From: Gemmatimonadales bacterium
GTDB lineage: Bacteria; Gemmatimonadota; Gemmatimonadetes; Palauibacterales; Palauibacteraceae
Length of the DNA: 58,533 nt
Direction: 5' to 3'
Assembly (NCBI GenBank): GCA_009838765.1
Contig: VXQX01000042.1
Location: forward strand, 1-58,533
In this document: positions 39,137-47,166 of the stretch, piece after piece
Layout: each line of letters starts with the position of its first letter
Numbering within the stretch: the first letter of the stretch is position 1
Program-made: the position numbers and the translations under genes
Notes under the pieces: generated by a model
What the model saw: the letters and a program-made list of their open reading frames with translations, nothing else
Told to the model about the DNA's origin: nothing
The model's database searches: none

Positions 39137-40666
39137 CTACGTCCTCGCGGCGGCCGGGTCCATGATCACCTCGAAGTCCTCCTCGAAGCCTGTCCGGGTG
39201 GGGGAAGGGAGGTAGCGGGAGAGGTCGAGTCGGGCTCCCTCGAGTTCGCGGTCAAAGGCGTCGATGTCTCGTTGCGCGGCCTCCGCGGCGGTGTCGGAGG
39301 TGGCGTAAACGATCGGGCCGAGGCGCTGATCGTGAAGCTTCAGCCGGCGCCGCATGAACTCCGCCTCGACGAAGCTCTCGCGTATTGCGGGGAAGCGATA
39401 CGTGAACCCTTCATCCTCCGCCTCCACTTCCGCGTCGAACTCGGCCGCCAGGCGCTCCAGCTCCGCCCGGATCACCTTCGGCGGTACCTCCCGGTCCTCG
39501 AGCGCGCGCGTCACGTGACGGGTCGCGTCGTCGGCTGCGACCCACCGGACGGTCCCGACGCTGCGAGAGTAGACCAGGCCCACGAGCAGACGCCGCACGT
39601 TGCGCCGCATGCGCCGGCGGTTCTCCCTCGCCAGCGTCAACGAGCGGACGATGGGGATCGCGAAGAAGAGGCTGCTGAACGTGAAGGGTATCACGCCGAG
39701 TCCGTAGAACATGACCGGGTCGAACGAGGAGGGCAGCCCGAGGACGCTCGCCATCGCCAGGTTGAAGCCGTTCATGGCGCCGATGCCGACGTTGGCGCCG
39801 CCGCTGTTGCCCGTCAGTTGCTTCGGGTACTCGAGCCGCATCCATGCCGGTTTGGGCTCACGCGCGCGGACCCTGCCGTGCGCGCTTCTCATCAGCTCGG
39901 GGAAGGCGTACACGACCTCGCCCGCGTCCGACACCCGCGGGTCGCCTCCGTAGGCGCCGGTGAGGCGTCCCATCTCTTCGTGCGCGTCGTCGATCGGCAG
40001 TCCCGTGTGCTCGATCAACTCCGACGCCGTCAGGATGCCCTTCCGCGCCTGGATCAGCTGGACAACCGTGCGGTCCTTCTGAAGCTGCGTCGGACGGGGC
40101 TCCTCAGGGCCGAAGATGAAGGCGAAGACCTTCTTGTAGAACGGCGGTCGCGCGTCCTTCGGGAGCCGCCTGGCGTGGCGGTCGCCGTAGTAGAGGCCCC
40201 TGCGGTCCCACCCGCGGCCCCCGAGCAGCCATTGCAGGATGAAGAGGTCCCCCAGGCCGAAGCCCCTGCGCCCGCCGGAGCCGCGGCCGTCGCGGTTGGC
40301 GGTCAGCAGCGCGATCAGAATCACGACGAAGACGACGAAGTAGGCGACCAGCATGACCGCCGTCCAGATCTTGAAGCCGGCCTTGAAGGCCGACCAGGCG
40401 ACTCTGCGGAAGCGCGCCCGGAACGATTCCGCATCCCGTTCGATGAGCCCGGGATCGAACCGGTAGAGGAGGTCGCCCGAGTCGGAGACCTCGAGGTGGC
40501 CGCGGTGCGTCTCCAGGAGGGATCTGAGGGCGGTCTCGGCCTCGTGGTCGGGCAGTCCGGTGGCGGAGACGACATCTCCCACAGTGGCGCGTCCCTCAAG
40601 GCCACGGAGGGCGGCGATGACCGTGCGGCCGGGGTGGCCGGGGCCAGTTGTGACGGGGTCGGGCAC
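39137..40666 (-). CDS. Membrane protein with three winged-helix-like repeats
   Basis: A 509-aa protein I do not recognise by name. Three segments look like one repeated small domain: residues 14-71 (ends LLYRFDP), 199-257 (ends VVYAFPE) and about 358-428 (ends FTYRFPA); the first two align well (RTVIAALRGLEG / RTVVQLIQARKG, GLPDHEAE / GLPIDDAH) and read as winged helices. Membrane helices lie at about 101-123 and 316-342. It starts ATG 40666 on the minus strand and its stop is 4 nt from the stop of GGT copy 1, so the genes converge without a gap. It may be a membrane-bound sensor or scaffold. Confidence 0.75.
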   Translation of the reverse strand: MPDPVTTGPGHPGRTVIAALRGLEGRATVGDVVSATGLPDHEAETALRSLLETHRGHLEVSDSGDLLYRFDPGLIERDAESFRARFRRVAWSAFKAGFKIWTAVMLVAYFVVFVVILIALLTANRDGRGSGGRRGFGLGDLFILQWLLGGRGWDRRGLYYGDRHARRLPKDARPPFYKKVFAFIFGPEEPRPTQLQKDRTVVQLIQARKGILTASELIEHTGLPIDDAHEEMGRLTGAYGGDPRVSDAGEVVYAFPELMRSAHGRVRAREPKPAWMRLEYPKQLTGNSGGANVGIGAMNGFNLAMASVLGLPSSFDPVMFYGLGVIPFTFSSLFFAIPIVRSLTLARENRRRMRRNVRRLLVGLVYSRSVGTVRWVAADDATRHVTRALEDREVPPKVIRAELERLAAEFDAEVEAEDEGFTYRFPAIRESFVEAEFMRRRLKLHDQRLGPIVYATSDTAAEAAQRDIDAFDRELEGARLDLSRYLPSPTRTGFEEDFEVIMDPAAART

Positions 40667-40765
40667 GAGCGGTGACCTTTCTCCGGGAGGTGGATGCCCT
40701 CTACGATAGCCAATAGGCGGGAGTCCCGGTGGTTATTGCCCGGATTACCGTCCGCGTTCCGGGTC

Positions 40766-40795
40766 TTGAGCGGTGGACGGGTTCCGGTCTACGAT
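40766..40795 (+). promoter_or_regulatory. Candidate promoter of the second GGT-like gene
   Basis: TTGAGC (40766-40771), 18 bp, TACGAT (40790-40795), with the ATG 35 bp further on. It lies in the 164-bp divergent gap shared with the winged-helix membrane gene, whose own promoter must read the other way; no clear match was found for that one. The parallel to copy 1 is the main support. Confidence 0.6.
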
Positions 40796-40830
40796 CAGGG
40801 ACTGCGATTCCCCTGCCCAGGAGCCGTCCG

Positions 40831-42570
40831 ATGAAACGCCGAGACTTCCTCGCCTCCTCCGCCGCGGTCGCCGCCGGATCCAGCCTCATCGGCTGCCGTC
40901 CTTCCGAGACCACGGCCGCCCCGCCCGACGGCATCGGGCAATGGGGCCCCGCCGGCGACTCGAACGTTCCCGGCCTGCTCGGCCCCGCGCACGGGACCGT
41001 CTGGGGCCGCCGCGGCGTGACGGCCGCCGCAGACTACTACGCCTCGCTCGCCGGCACGACGATCATGATGCAGGGCGGAAACGCGATCGACGCCATTGTG
41101 GCGGCCTCCGCCACCCTGAACGTGTCCGAGCCCTACATGTCGGGCATCGGGGGCTTCGGGGGCTACATGGTCATCTACCTGGCCGAAGAGGACCGCGTCG
41201 TCGGCCTCGACGCGCTCGGGCAGTCGCCCGCCGCGTCGTCACCGGACACCATGACGCTCGACGACTTCGAGATGGGCTACAAGGCGCCCATCGTTCCCGG
41301 CGCCCTCAAGGGCTGGGCCGCCGTGCTCGAGCGCTACGGCACGATGAGCCTCGGCGACGTGTTCGAGCCCGCGATCCAGCTCGCCGAGGATGGGTTCGTG
41401 ATCTCGAAGTTCGACCAGATCCACACCGCCGGGGGCGCGGACAAGCTCCGCAACTTCCCGTCCACCACCCGGGTCCTGTTCCCGAATGGCCGCCCTCCCC
41501 GCATGGGCGAGATCATCAAGCAGCCCGAACTCGCCGCCAGCATGCGCCGCCTTGCGCGCGAAGGGGCCGACGATTTCTACCGGGGCGAGATCGGAGACCG
41601 CATCGTCGCCTTCCTGGCCGAGAACGGTGGCCACATGACGAAGGCGGATCTGGAGTCGTACGAGGTCCAGTGGAGGGAGCCGATCACGACGACCTTCCAG
41701 GGGCACGATCTGTACGCGATGCCGCCGGGATCCTGCGGGATGTCGATGTTCCAGGCACTCAACATCATGGACGGCTTCGACCTCGCGAACATGGATCTGT
41801 ACAGCTCCGAGTTCGCGCATCTGTGGCTGGAGGCGTATCGGCTCGCCCTCATCGATGACGACCGCTACAACACCGGGAAGGAGGACGTGGAAATCCCCGT
41901 CGACCGGATCATCTCGAAGGCGTACGCGGACGAACAGCGCGCGACGATCGACCCCGCGCAGGTCGCCTCCTTCGCCGGGGCTCCCCTCCCGTTCTACGGG
42001 ACGACCAGCCTCTCCTCCGCTGACCGCTGGGGGAACGCGGTCGCCTTCACGCAGTCTCTGGTCGCCGTGTACGGAAGCGGCGTGATCGCCGGCGATACCG
42101 GGATCTTCCTCAACAACGGCCACATGTTCGGGTTCGTGCTCGAGGAAGGACACGTCAACCACCTCGAGGGTGGAAAGCGGGCAAAGGGTGTCATGACGCC
42201 TTGCGTGGTGATGAAGGACGGCAACCTCGTCGCCGCGGTGGGTGCCGCGGGCGGCTACACGATTCCACAGACCGTCGGGCAGGTGATTACGAAGCTCACG
42301 GTCGGAGGGATGGACATGCAGCTCGCGATCGCCTCGCCGCGCATGTGCATCAACCGCGGCGGTGGGCGCACGCCGATTCCGGAGGACTCGGTCTCGTACC
42401 TCGAGGCGGGATTCCCGCCCGAGGTGTACGGAGAGCTGGAGGACCGCGGGCATTACCTCGTCGAACCCGGCAACCCGGGCGGCGTGCAGGGCGTGTACCG
42501 GGATGCCGAGACCGGCGCGCTGGCCGGCGGGTCGGATCCGCGGCGGGACGGTCACGCGATCGCCTGGTGA
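40831..42570 (+). CDS. Gamma-glutamyltransferase-like Ntn hydrolase, Tat lipoprotein (copy 2)
   Basis: A 579-aa close paralogue of copy 1, with the same Tat signal KRRDFLASS, lipobox LIGC (Cys22) and predicted nucleophile Thr391 (GTTSLSSAD). Substitutions cluster in surface-like stretches (GYKAPIVPGALKGW and QIHTAGGADKL against GAFKGW and ERYTQSSADKL), while the catalytic core is unchanged, so both copies look functional. The altered glutamate-pocket positions are shared, so they predate the duplication. The GTGA at the end couples it to the CocE-type hydrolase gene, which copy 1 lacks. Confidence 0.88.
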   Translation: MKRRDFLASSAAVAAGSSLIGCRPSETTAAPPDGIGQWGPAGDSNVPGLLGPAHGTVWGRRGVTAAADYYASLAGTTIMMQGGNAIDAIVAASATLNVSEPYMSGIGGFGGYMVIYLAEEDRVVGLDALGQSPAASSPDTMTLDDFEMGYKAPIVPGALKGWAAVLERYGTMSLGDVFEPAIQLAEDGFVISKFDQIHTAGGADKLRNFPSTTRVLFPNGRPPRMGEIIKQPELAASMRRLAREGADDFYRGEIGDRIVAFLAENGGHMTKADLESYEVQWREPITTTFQGHDLYAMPPGSCGMSMFQALNIMDGFDLANMDLYSSEFAHLWLEAYRLALIDDDRYNTGKEDVEIPVDRIISKAYADEQRATIDPAQVASFAGAPLPFYGTTSLSSADRWGNAVAFTQSLVAVYGSGVIAGDTGIFLNNGHMFGFVLEEGHVNHLEGGKRAKGVMTPCVVMKDGNLVAAVGAAGGYTIPQTVGQVITKLTVGGMDMQLAIASPRMCINRGGGRTPIPEDSVSYLEAGFPPEVYGELEDRGHYLVEPGNPGGVQGVYRDAETGALAGGSDPRRDGHAIAW

Positions 42571-44495
42571 GACGTCGGCGCCATCTCGGCATCGGCGGGG
42601 CCGCGCGGCGCCTCGCGGGACTGGCGGTGCTCGCCGCGGCGGCCTGCGGAGACGCCGCCACGGCCGACAGGTCCGCAGCCGGCGATGACGTGCCGGCCGC
42701 AGGTCCGGTGAGCGCGCTCACGCGCAACCAGGCGCTTCACGTTCCCATGCGCGACGGCGTCCGCATCGCCGTTGACGTGTGGCTGCCCGAAGGCATCCAG
42801 CCGGGGGACCGGCTCCCGGCCATGATGCGGGCGACCCGCTACTGGCGCGCCCGCGGCGAGGTCGGCGTCCCCATCGAGGAGACATCGAATTTCGCCGAGG
42901 CGGAGCGCTGGAACCGGGCCGGATACGCGCTCGTCCTCGTGGACGGGAGGGGAAGCGGAGCCTCGTTCGGGGTCCGCCGCTTCGAACTCGCCGAAGACGA
43001 AGTCGCGGACTACGGAGAGGTCGCGGACTGGATCGCGGACCAGCCCTGGTCGAACGGGCGCGTGGGCGCCTACGGGGTCTCCTACGCCGGGAACACGGCC
43101 GAGATGCTCGCGGTCAACGGCAGGCCCGCCGTGAAGGCGATCGCGCCCCTTTTCAACGACTTCGACAACTTCGGCCACCTCATCTTCCCCGGCGGCGTGC
43201 TCACGGTCGGCTTCCTCGAGGCCTGGTCGAACCGCACGCGCATGCAGGACCTGAACGACATCTGCGGCCTCTCCGACGCGATGGGGGCTGCCTGCGACGA
43301 AGTGCAGAGCCGCGTCACCGGCGTGAAACCGGTTGACGCGGATGTCGACGGGTCGCTGCTCGCCGCCGCGGTGGCGGAGCACGAGGCCAATACCGTGCCC
43401 TTCGGGGCGGCGCTCGAGTACGAGTTCCGGGACGACCCGTTCGGCCCCTACGGCGAGACGAACGTCGGGCACCGCCGCAGCCCCTCCGGTCACCTGCCGC
43501 AGATCGAGGAGTCCGGCACGGCCATGTTCGTCCGCGTCGGCTGGCAGGACGCCGGGACCGTGAACGGCACGCTCGGCCGCTACAACACGATCTCGAACCC
43601 GCAACAGGTGTTCATCGGCCCGTGGGATCACGGCGCGCGCAACGACACGGACCCCTTCAAGGCGGAGAACACGCCCGTACAACCCGACGCCGACGCCCGG
43701 TTCGGGGAACTCGTCGCGTTCTTCGATGCCCACCTCAAGGAAGGCGGATCGGGGGAGACGCCGACGGAGATCCACTACTACACGCTCGGCGCCGACCGCT
43801 GGACGCGGACGGAGACATGGCCTCCGGCGGGCTTCGACGACGTGACGTGGTACTTCGGCGAGGGAGGCACGCTGTCGATGGAAGCTCCCGCCTCGGAAGC
43901 GGGGGAGGACTCCTACACCGTCGATTTCACCGCCACGACGGGGACCCGCAACCGCTGGTACACGAACGGCGGTGGCGGCGACGTCGTGTACGGCGACCGC
44001 CGCGCCGAGGATGAGAAGCTGCTGACCTACACCGGCACTCCGCTAAGCGTCGATACCGAAGTCACCGGCCACCCCGTCGTCACGCTGCACGTGGCGTCCA
44101 GCGAACGGGACGGTGCCTTCATCGTCTACCTGGAAGACGTCGCTCCGGATGGCACGGTGCGGTACATCACCGAGGGACAGCTCCGAGGCGTCATGCGCGC
44201 GGTCACGGACGCTCCGCCACTGTATCGCAAATACGGGCCGCACCGCAGCGAGTCGCGCGCCGACGCTCTCCCGCTCGTGCCCGGGGAGGTGGCGGAACTG
44301 AGCTTCGACCTGTGGGCGACCTCGGTGTTGTTCCGCGCCGGCCACCGGATCCGGGTCACCCTCGCCGGTGCGGACGCGGACACCTTCCTGCGCTATCCCC
44401 GCGACGGGAGCGTCCCGGAGTGGACGGTGCACCGCAACGCGATCCACGCGTCCCGCATTGTCTTGCCAATGAGGCCTGCTAACCCGAATCGGTGA
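42567..44495 (+). CDS. CocE/NonD-type (X-Pro dipeptidyl-peptidase family) hydrolase, lipoprotein
   Basis: A 642-aa alpha/beta-hydrolase. A GTG start overlapping the GGT copy 2 stop gives a signal with lipobox AAAC (Cys27). The nucleophile is Ser172 in YGVSYAGN; GWQDAG and GPWDHG supply the Asp and His regions seen in CocE and glutaryl-acylase relatives. The C-terminal jelly-roll (PepX_C-like) runs from about residue 440 and includes DGTVRYITEGQLRG and RAGHRIRVTLAGAD. Likely an acyl-ester, amide or X-Pro peptide hydrolase outside the inner membrane. Its 3-prime end overlaps a convergent gene by 17 bp. Confidence 0.87.
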   Translation: MRRRRHLGIGGAARRLAGLAVLAAAACGDAATADRSAAGDDVPAAGPVSALTRNQALHVPMRDGVRIAVDVWLPEGIQPGDRLPAMMRATRYWRARGEVGVPIEETSNFAEAERWNRAGYALVLVDGRGSGASFGVRRFELAEDEVADYGEVADWIADQPWSNGRVGAYGVSYAGNTAEMLAVNGRPAVKAIAPLFNDFDNFGHLIFPGGVLTVGFLEAWSNRTRMQDLNDICGLSDAMGAACDEVQSRVTGVKPVDADVDGSLLAAAVAEHEANTVPFGAALEYEFRDDPFGPYGETNVGHRRSPSGHLPQIEESGTAMFVRVGWQDAGTVNGTLGRYNTISNPQQVFIGPWDHGARNDTDPFKAENTPVQPDADARFGELVAFFDAHLKEGGSGETPTEIHYYTLGADRWTRTETWPPAGFDDVTWYFGEGGTLSMEAPASEAGEDSYTVDFTATTGTRNRWYTNGGGGDVVYGDRRAEDEKLLTYTGTPLSVDTEVTGHPVVTLHVASSERDGAFIVYLEDVAPDGTVRYITEGQLRGVMRAVTDAPPLYRKYGPHRSESRADALPLVPGEVAELSFDLWATSVLFRAGHRIRVTLAGADADTFLRYPRDGSVPEWTVHRNAIHASRIVLPMRPANPNR

Positions 44496-45258
44496 CCAGT
44501 TCGAGCGTCGTCGTCGTTTCCATGGGGATCGCCATTCCACCGACCGCCATCTCGAGCTTCGTCAGGCTCTCCTGAAGGATGTACCGGCCCTCGTCCAGAT
44601 CCACGACCATCGACCCGCTCAGTTCTCCGCTGATGCTCGCCGGCATCCCGCCCATGTCGATAGTGGACTCCACGGGGCCGGAGAACGCGATCGTCGCCTG
44701 ACCGTCCTGCAGGCTCGAGAGCGTGTACGTGAATTCCACGTCCGTGACTTGCGCGGGTCCGCCCACCGCCATGGGGACCGGTACGGTCTCCGTCCAGGAA
44801 TCCCCCGCGGCGACCTCGGCCTCGGGTAGCCAGAAGAAGTCCGTGCCATCGAACAGCGGCTGCCCGAACTCCCGGGCGTCGGGCGTCACGGCTTCGTCGG
44901 CAACGACGTTCTGCACCCTTCCGCGCGGATCCACCTCGATCGTAAAGGCGCTACCCGACAGGTCCGTCGAGTTGATCCCGGGCATGGTCACGGTCATCGC
45001 CGACGAGTCGATCACGGCGCTCGCGCGGATGCCCTCCTCCGTCGCGCTCAGGACCGTGTGCGTCAGACGGGCGCCGAGCGTCATGGCCGGTCCGGGAGTA
45101 GGCGCCATCGGATTCTCCACGTTCAGTTCCATGGAGAAGGTGTAGCGCGATATCTGGCCCTCGGGCGGGGCGAGTCGAAGGAGCGTCTGCCCGCTCACGG
45201 GGAGAGCGAAGGCGAGGGCGATGGTGGCGGCGCCGACAGCGCGCAGGACTGGCTTCAT
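44479..45258 (-). CDS. Secreted protein of unknown function, paralogue A
   Basis: A 259-aa exported protein with a signal peptidase I type signal (RAVGAATIALAFALPVSG, then Q). It starts with LLRLAPPEGQISRYTFSMEL and shows WLPEAEVAAGDSWTETVPVPM, DVEFTYTLSSLQDGQATIAF and a C-terminal METTTTLELV. The GDSW box and overall beta-strand periodicity recall DUF6263-like secreted proteins, but I cannot name the family. It shares layout and many motifs with the next minus-strand gene upstream (paralogue B, 51 bp away), so the pair arose by duplication. Confidence 0.8.
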   Translation of the reverse strand: MKPVLRAVGAATIALAFALPVSGQTLLRLAPPEGQISRYTFSMELNVENPMAPTPGPAMTLGARLTHTVLSATEEGIRASAVIDSSAMTVTMPGINSTDLSGSAFTIEVDPRGRVQNVVADEAVTPDAREFGQPLFDGTDFFWLPEAEVAAGDSWTETVPVPMAVGGPAQVTDVEFTYTLSSLQDGQATIAFSGPVESTIDMGGMPASISGELSGSMVVDLDEGRYILQESLTKLEMAVGGMAIPMETTTTLELVTDSG

Positions 45259-45309
45259 GGGTCCTCCATTGAGGTTCAGGAGTTCGGACTTCGGGCGGCC
45301 GGCTCTGCG

Positions 45310-46140
45310 TCAGCGGTCCGGCATCAGTTCGAGCGTCGTCGTCGTATTCACCGTCATCGACATCCCGGCCACGCTCATTTCCATGTTCTGCCGGCTCGTC
45401 TGGCTCACGTGCCGGCCCTCGACCAGGTCGACGACCAGCGTGCCGGACAGGGTTCCGGAGCCGTTCATCGCCGTGCCCTGGAAGTCCATGTCCATGTCCA
45501 TCGGCCCCTCGAACGAGAGGGTGGCGCGGCCATCGGCGAGACTCACGAACGTGTAGGTGAATCGCATGTCCAGCGACATCGTTCCGCCGGTCCCCATGCG
45601 AATCTCGATCGGCGTCTCGACCATCCACGAATCCCCGGGGCTGACCTCCGCTTCAGGCAGCACGGAATGGCCGGCCCCCTGCAGCATGCTCTCGACGCTC
45701 ACCCCGGCATCTTCCGGCACTCCCTCGCTCTCCACGACTTGCAGGACGCCGCCGCGCGGGTCCATGTCGACGGTGAAGGACATGCCGGAGAGGTCGGGCA
45801 GCATGTCGTCCATCCCCGGCATCGGAAGCCCCATCGTGGTACTGGCCGAGTCGACCGTCCCGCGGACTCGAAAGACTTCGTCCTCCGCGTTCAGGACCGT
45901 CTGAATCTGGTGCCAGGCCATCGTTACGAGCGGGCCACCGGTAGAAGGCATCATCGGACTCTCCACGCTCGTTTCCATGGAGTAGGCGTAGCGGGAGACC
46001 TGGCCCTCGGGTGGTGCCATCCGCAGCAGGAGCGGCGCTTCGAGCGGGATGGTTCGGACAGCGGGGGACGGGCCGCACGAGGTGAGGGCGGCGGCGAGGG
46101 TGAGCGTCGTGGCGGCGAAGCTGCGCCATCGCAGGGTCAT
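45310..46140 (-). CDS. Lipoprotein of unknown function, paralogue B
   Basis: A 276-aa paralogue of the preceding protein with a lipoprotein signal instead (LTSC, Cys22). Shared text includes LLLRMAPPEGQVSRYAYSME, VLPEAEVSPGDSWMVETPIE, FTYTFVSLADGRATLSFEG and NTTTTLELM. It is rich in Met (MPGMDDMLPDLSGM, MDMDMDF), which is unusual and might bind metal or simply be low complexity. ATG 46140 has AGGAGGACC-like text upstream (reverse of GGTCCTCCT); a longer frame from 46251 has no support. The pair probably forms one transcript, B first. Confidence 0.8.
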   Translation of the reverse strand: MTLRWRSFAATTLTLAAALTSCGPSPAVRTIPLEAPLLLRMAPPEGQVSRYAYSMETSVESPMMPSTGGPLVTMAWHQIQTVLNAEDEVFRVRGTVDSASTTMGLPMPGMDDMLPDLSGMSFTVDMDPRGGVLQVVESEGVPEDAGVSVESMLQGAGHSVLPEAEVSPGDSWMVETPIEIRMGTGGTMSLDMRFTYTFVSLADGRATLSFEGPMDMDMDFQGTAMNGSGTLSGTLVVDLVEGRHVSQTSRQNMEMSVAGMSMTVNTTTTLELMPDR

Positions 46141-46351
46141 GTGGTCCTCCTGGCGGTACGGAGACAGGGACTCGGGAGTTCGCGCGTTCGAAGGAGCGAT
46201 TCCCGCCCCGGCTCGGATGTTCGTCCTCGGCCGCCAGGGTGCCCGAAACATGCGCGATCGGGTCGGGGCGTGCCACCGGTACCGGGGACGAATTACCCTC
46301 CGCTACCCCTGAGTTGAGACGGAATTCACGGCCGCGGGGATACATGACGGC
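46141..46351. other. Divergent intergenic region
   Basis: 211 bp between the paralogue B lipoprotein gene (minus) and radC (plus), the widest gene-free gap of the window. Both outward promoters should be here. On the radC side the AT-richer GAATTACCCTCCGCTACCCC (46290-46309) is the only promoter-like patch; no clear -35 partner is seen. No hairpin or repeat stands out. Confidence 0.5.
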
Positions 46352-47035
46352 ATGGCTCCGAAGATCCTCGAACTCCCGGCGAGCGAACGTCCGCGCGAGC
46401 GGCTCCGCCGCTTCAGCCCCGATGCGCTCTCGACGACGGAACTGCTCGCGGTTGTGCTCGGGGCGGGCGCGACCGGGCGTTCCGCCGTCGACGTTGCCGG
46501 CCGGCTGCTGGCCGACTTCGGCGGCTCGCTGCGTGAGATGGGGCGGGCGGAGCCGGCCCAACTCGAGCGGACCCGGGGGGTCGGACCCGCGCGCTCGGCC
46601 GCCGTGGCTGCGGCGCTCGCGCTCGGGCGGCGACAGGCGGCCGAGCCCGCCCGCGCCAGCGCGCGCATCCGCAGTCCGGCCGACGTGTTCGGACGCCTCG
46701 GCCCGCTGCTGCGGGATCGCCGGCAGGAAGAATTCTGGGTCATCTACCTGGATACGCAGAGCCAGGTGCTGCTCGAGCGACGACTCACGGTGGGGCTCCT
46801 GAACAGCTCGCTGGTCCACCCCAGGGAAGTGTTCGCGCCGGCGATCGCCACGGCCTCGGCCTCCGTCATCCTCGCCCACAACCATCCCAGCGGCGAACCC
46901 GAGCCGTCGCCCGAGGACATCGCCGTGACCTGCCAACTCGTCGAGAGCGGCCGGCTCCTCGGCATCCCCGTCCGCGACCACATCATCCTCGGCGACCGGG
47001 CCTACGTCAGCCTTCGCGAACGCGGCATCTGCTAG
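46352..47035 (+). CDS. radC: RadC family JAB1/MPN (JAMM) protein
   Basis: A 227-aa RadC-type protein. The N-terminal helix-hairpin-helix region has RERLRRFSPDALSTTELLAVVLG and TRGVGPARSAAVAAALALG, and the JAMM metal site is complete in ILAHNHPSGEPEPSPED. The family was once linked to DNA repair, but its role is unresolved. It stands alone between a divergent gap and a hairpin and starts a run of plus-strand housekeeping genes. The ATG is the second of two close ATGs. Confidence 0.93.
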   Translation: MAPKILELPASERPRERLRRFSPDALSTTELLAVVLGAGATGRSAVDVAGRLLADFGGSLREMGRAEPAQLERTRGVGPARSAAVAAALALGRRQAAEPARASARIRSPADVFGRLGPLLRDRRQEEFWVIYLDTQSQVLLERRLTVGLLNSSLVHPREVFAPAIATASASVILAHNHPSGEPEPSPEDIAVTCQLVESGRLLGIPVRDHIILGDRAYVSLRERGIC

Positions 47036-47051
47036 ATTCGACAGCCCTGAA

Positions 47052-47070
47052 GCCGGGTTTCCGGCCCGGC
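47052..47070 (+). terminator. Short stem after radC
   Basis: GCCGGG (47052-47057) and CCCGGC (47065-47070) pair around TTTCCGG, 17 nt after the radC stop. There is no T-run. It may end the radC transcript ahead of rsh. Confidence 0.35.
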
Positions 47071-47092
47071 CCGCGCCGAACTCGCGCGCTAC

Positions 47093-47101
47093 TGCTACCT
47101 T
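47093..47101 (+). promoter_or_regulatory. Possible extended -10 element before rsh
   Basis: TGCTACCTT (TG, one base, TACCTT) lies in an AT-richer patch 65 bp before the chosen rsh start. The near-identical TGTTACCTT stands before ssb. No convincing -35 element is present, so this is tentative. Confidence 0.3.
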
Positions 47102-47166
47102 TACAGGTTGCCCGAGCCGATGGACGACGGCTTCGGGCGGTGACGTCTCGGGACGGAGCGCGAAGC

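Larger units (their letters stand above)
37329..42570 (+). repeat. Diverged direct duplication: GGT-like gene plus promoter
   Basis: Two direct copies, 37329-39132 and 40766-42570, share the promoter spacing, the leader segment AGGAGCCGTCCG immediately before each ATG, the first 24 bases of the gene and an equal length of 580 codons. Protein text is near-identical over long blocks with scattered substitutions. The unit between them (39137-40666, opposite strand) is not duplicated. No terminal repeats or transposase are seen. Confidence 0.85.

Noticed and set aside
37329-42570. The GGT duplication as a composite transposon
   Set aside because: No transposase, terminal inverted repeats or target-site duplication is visible; the homologous parts are just the genes and their promoters.
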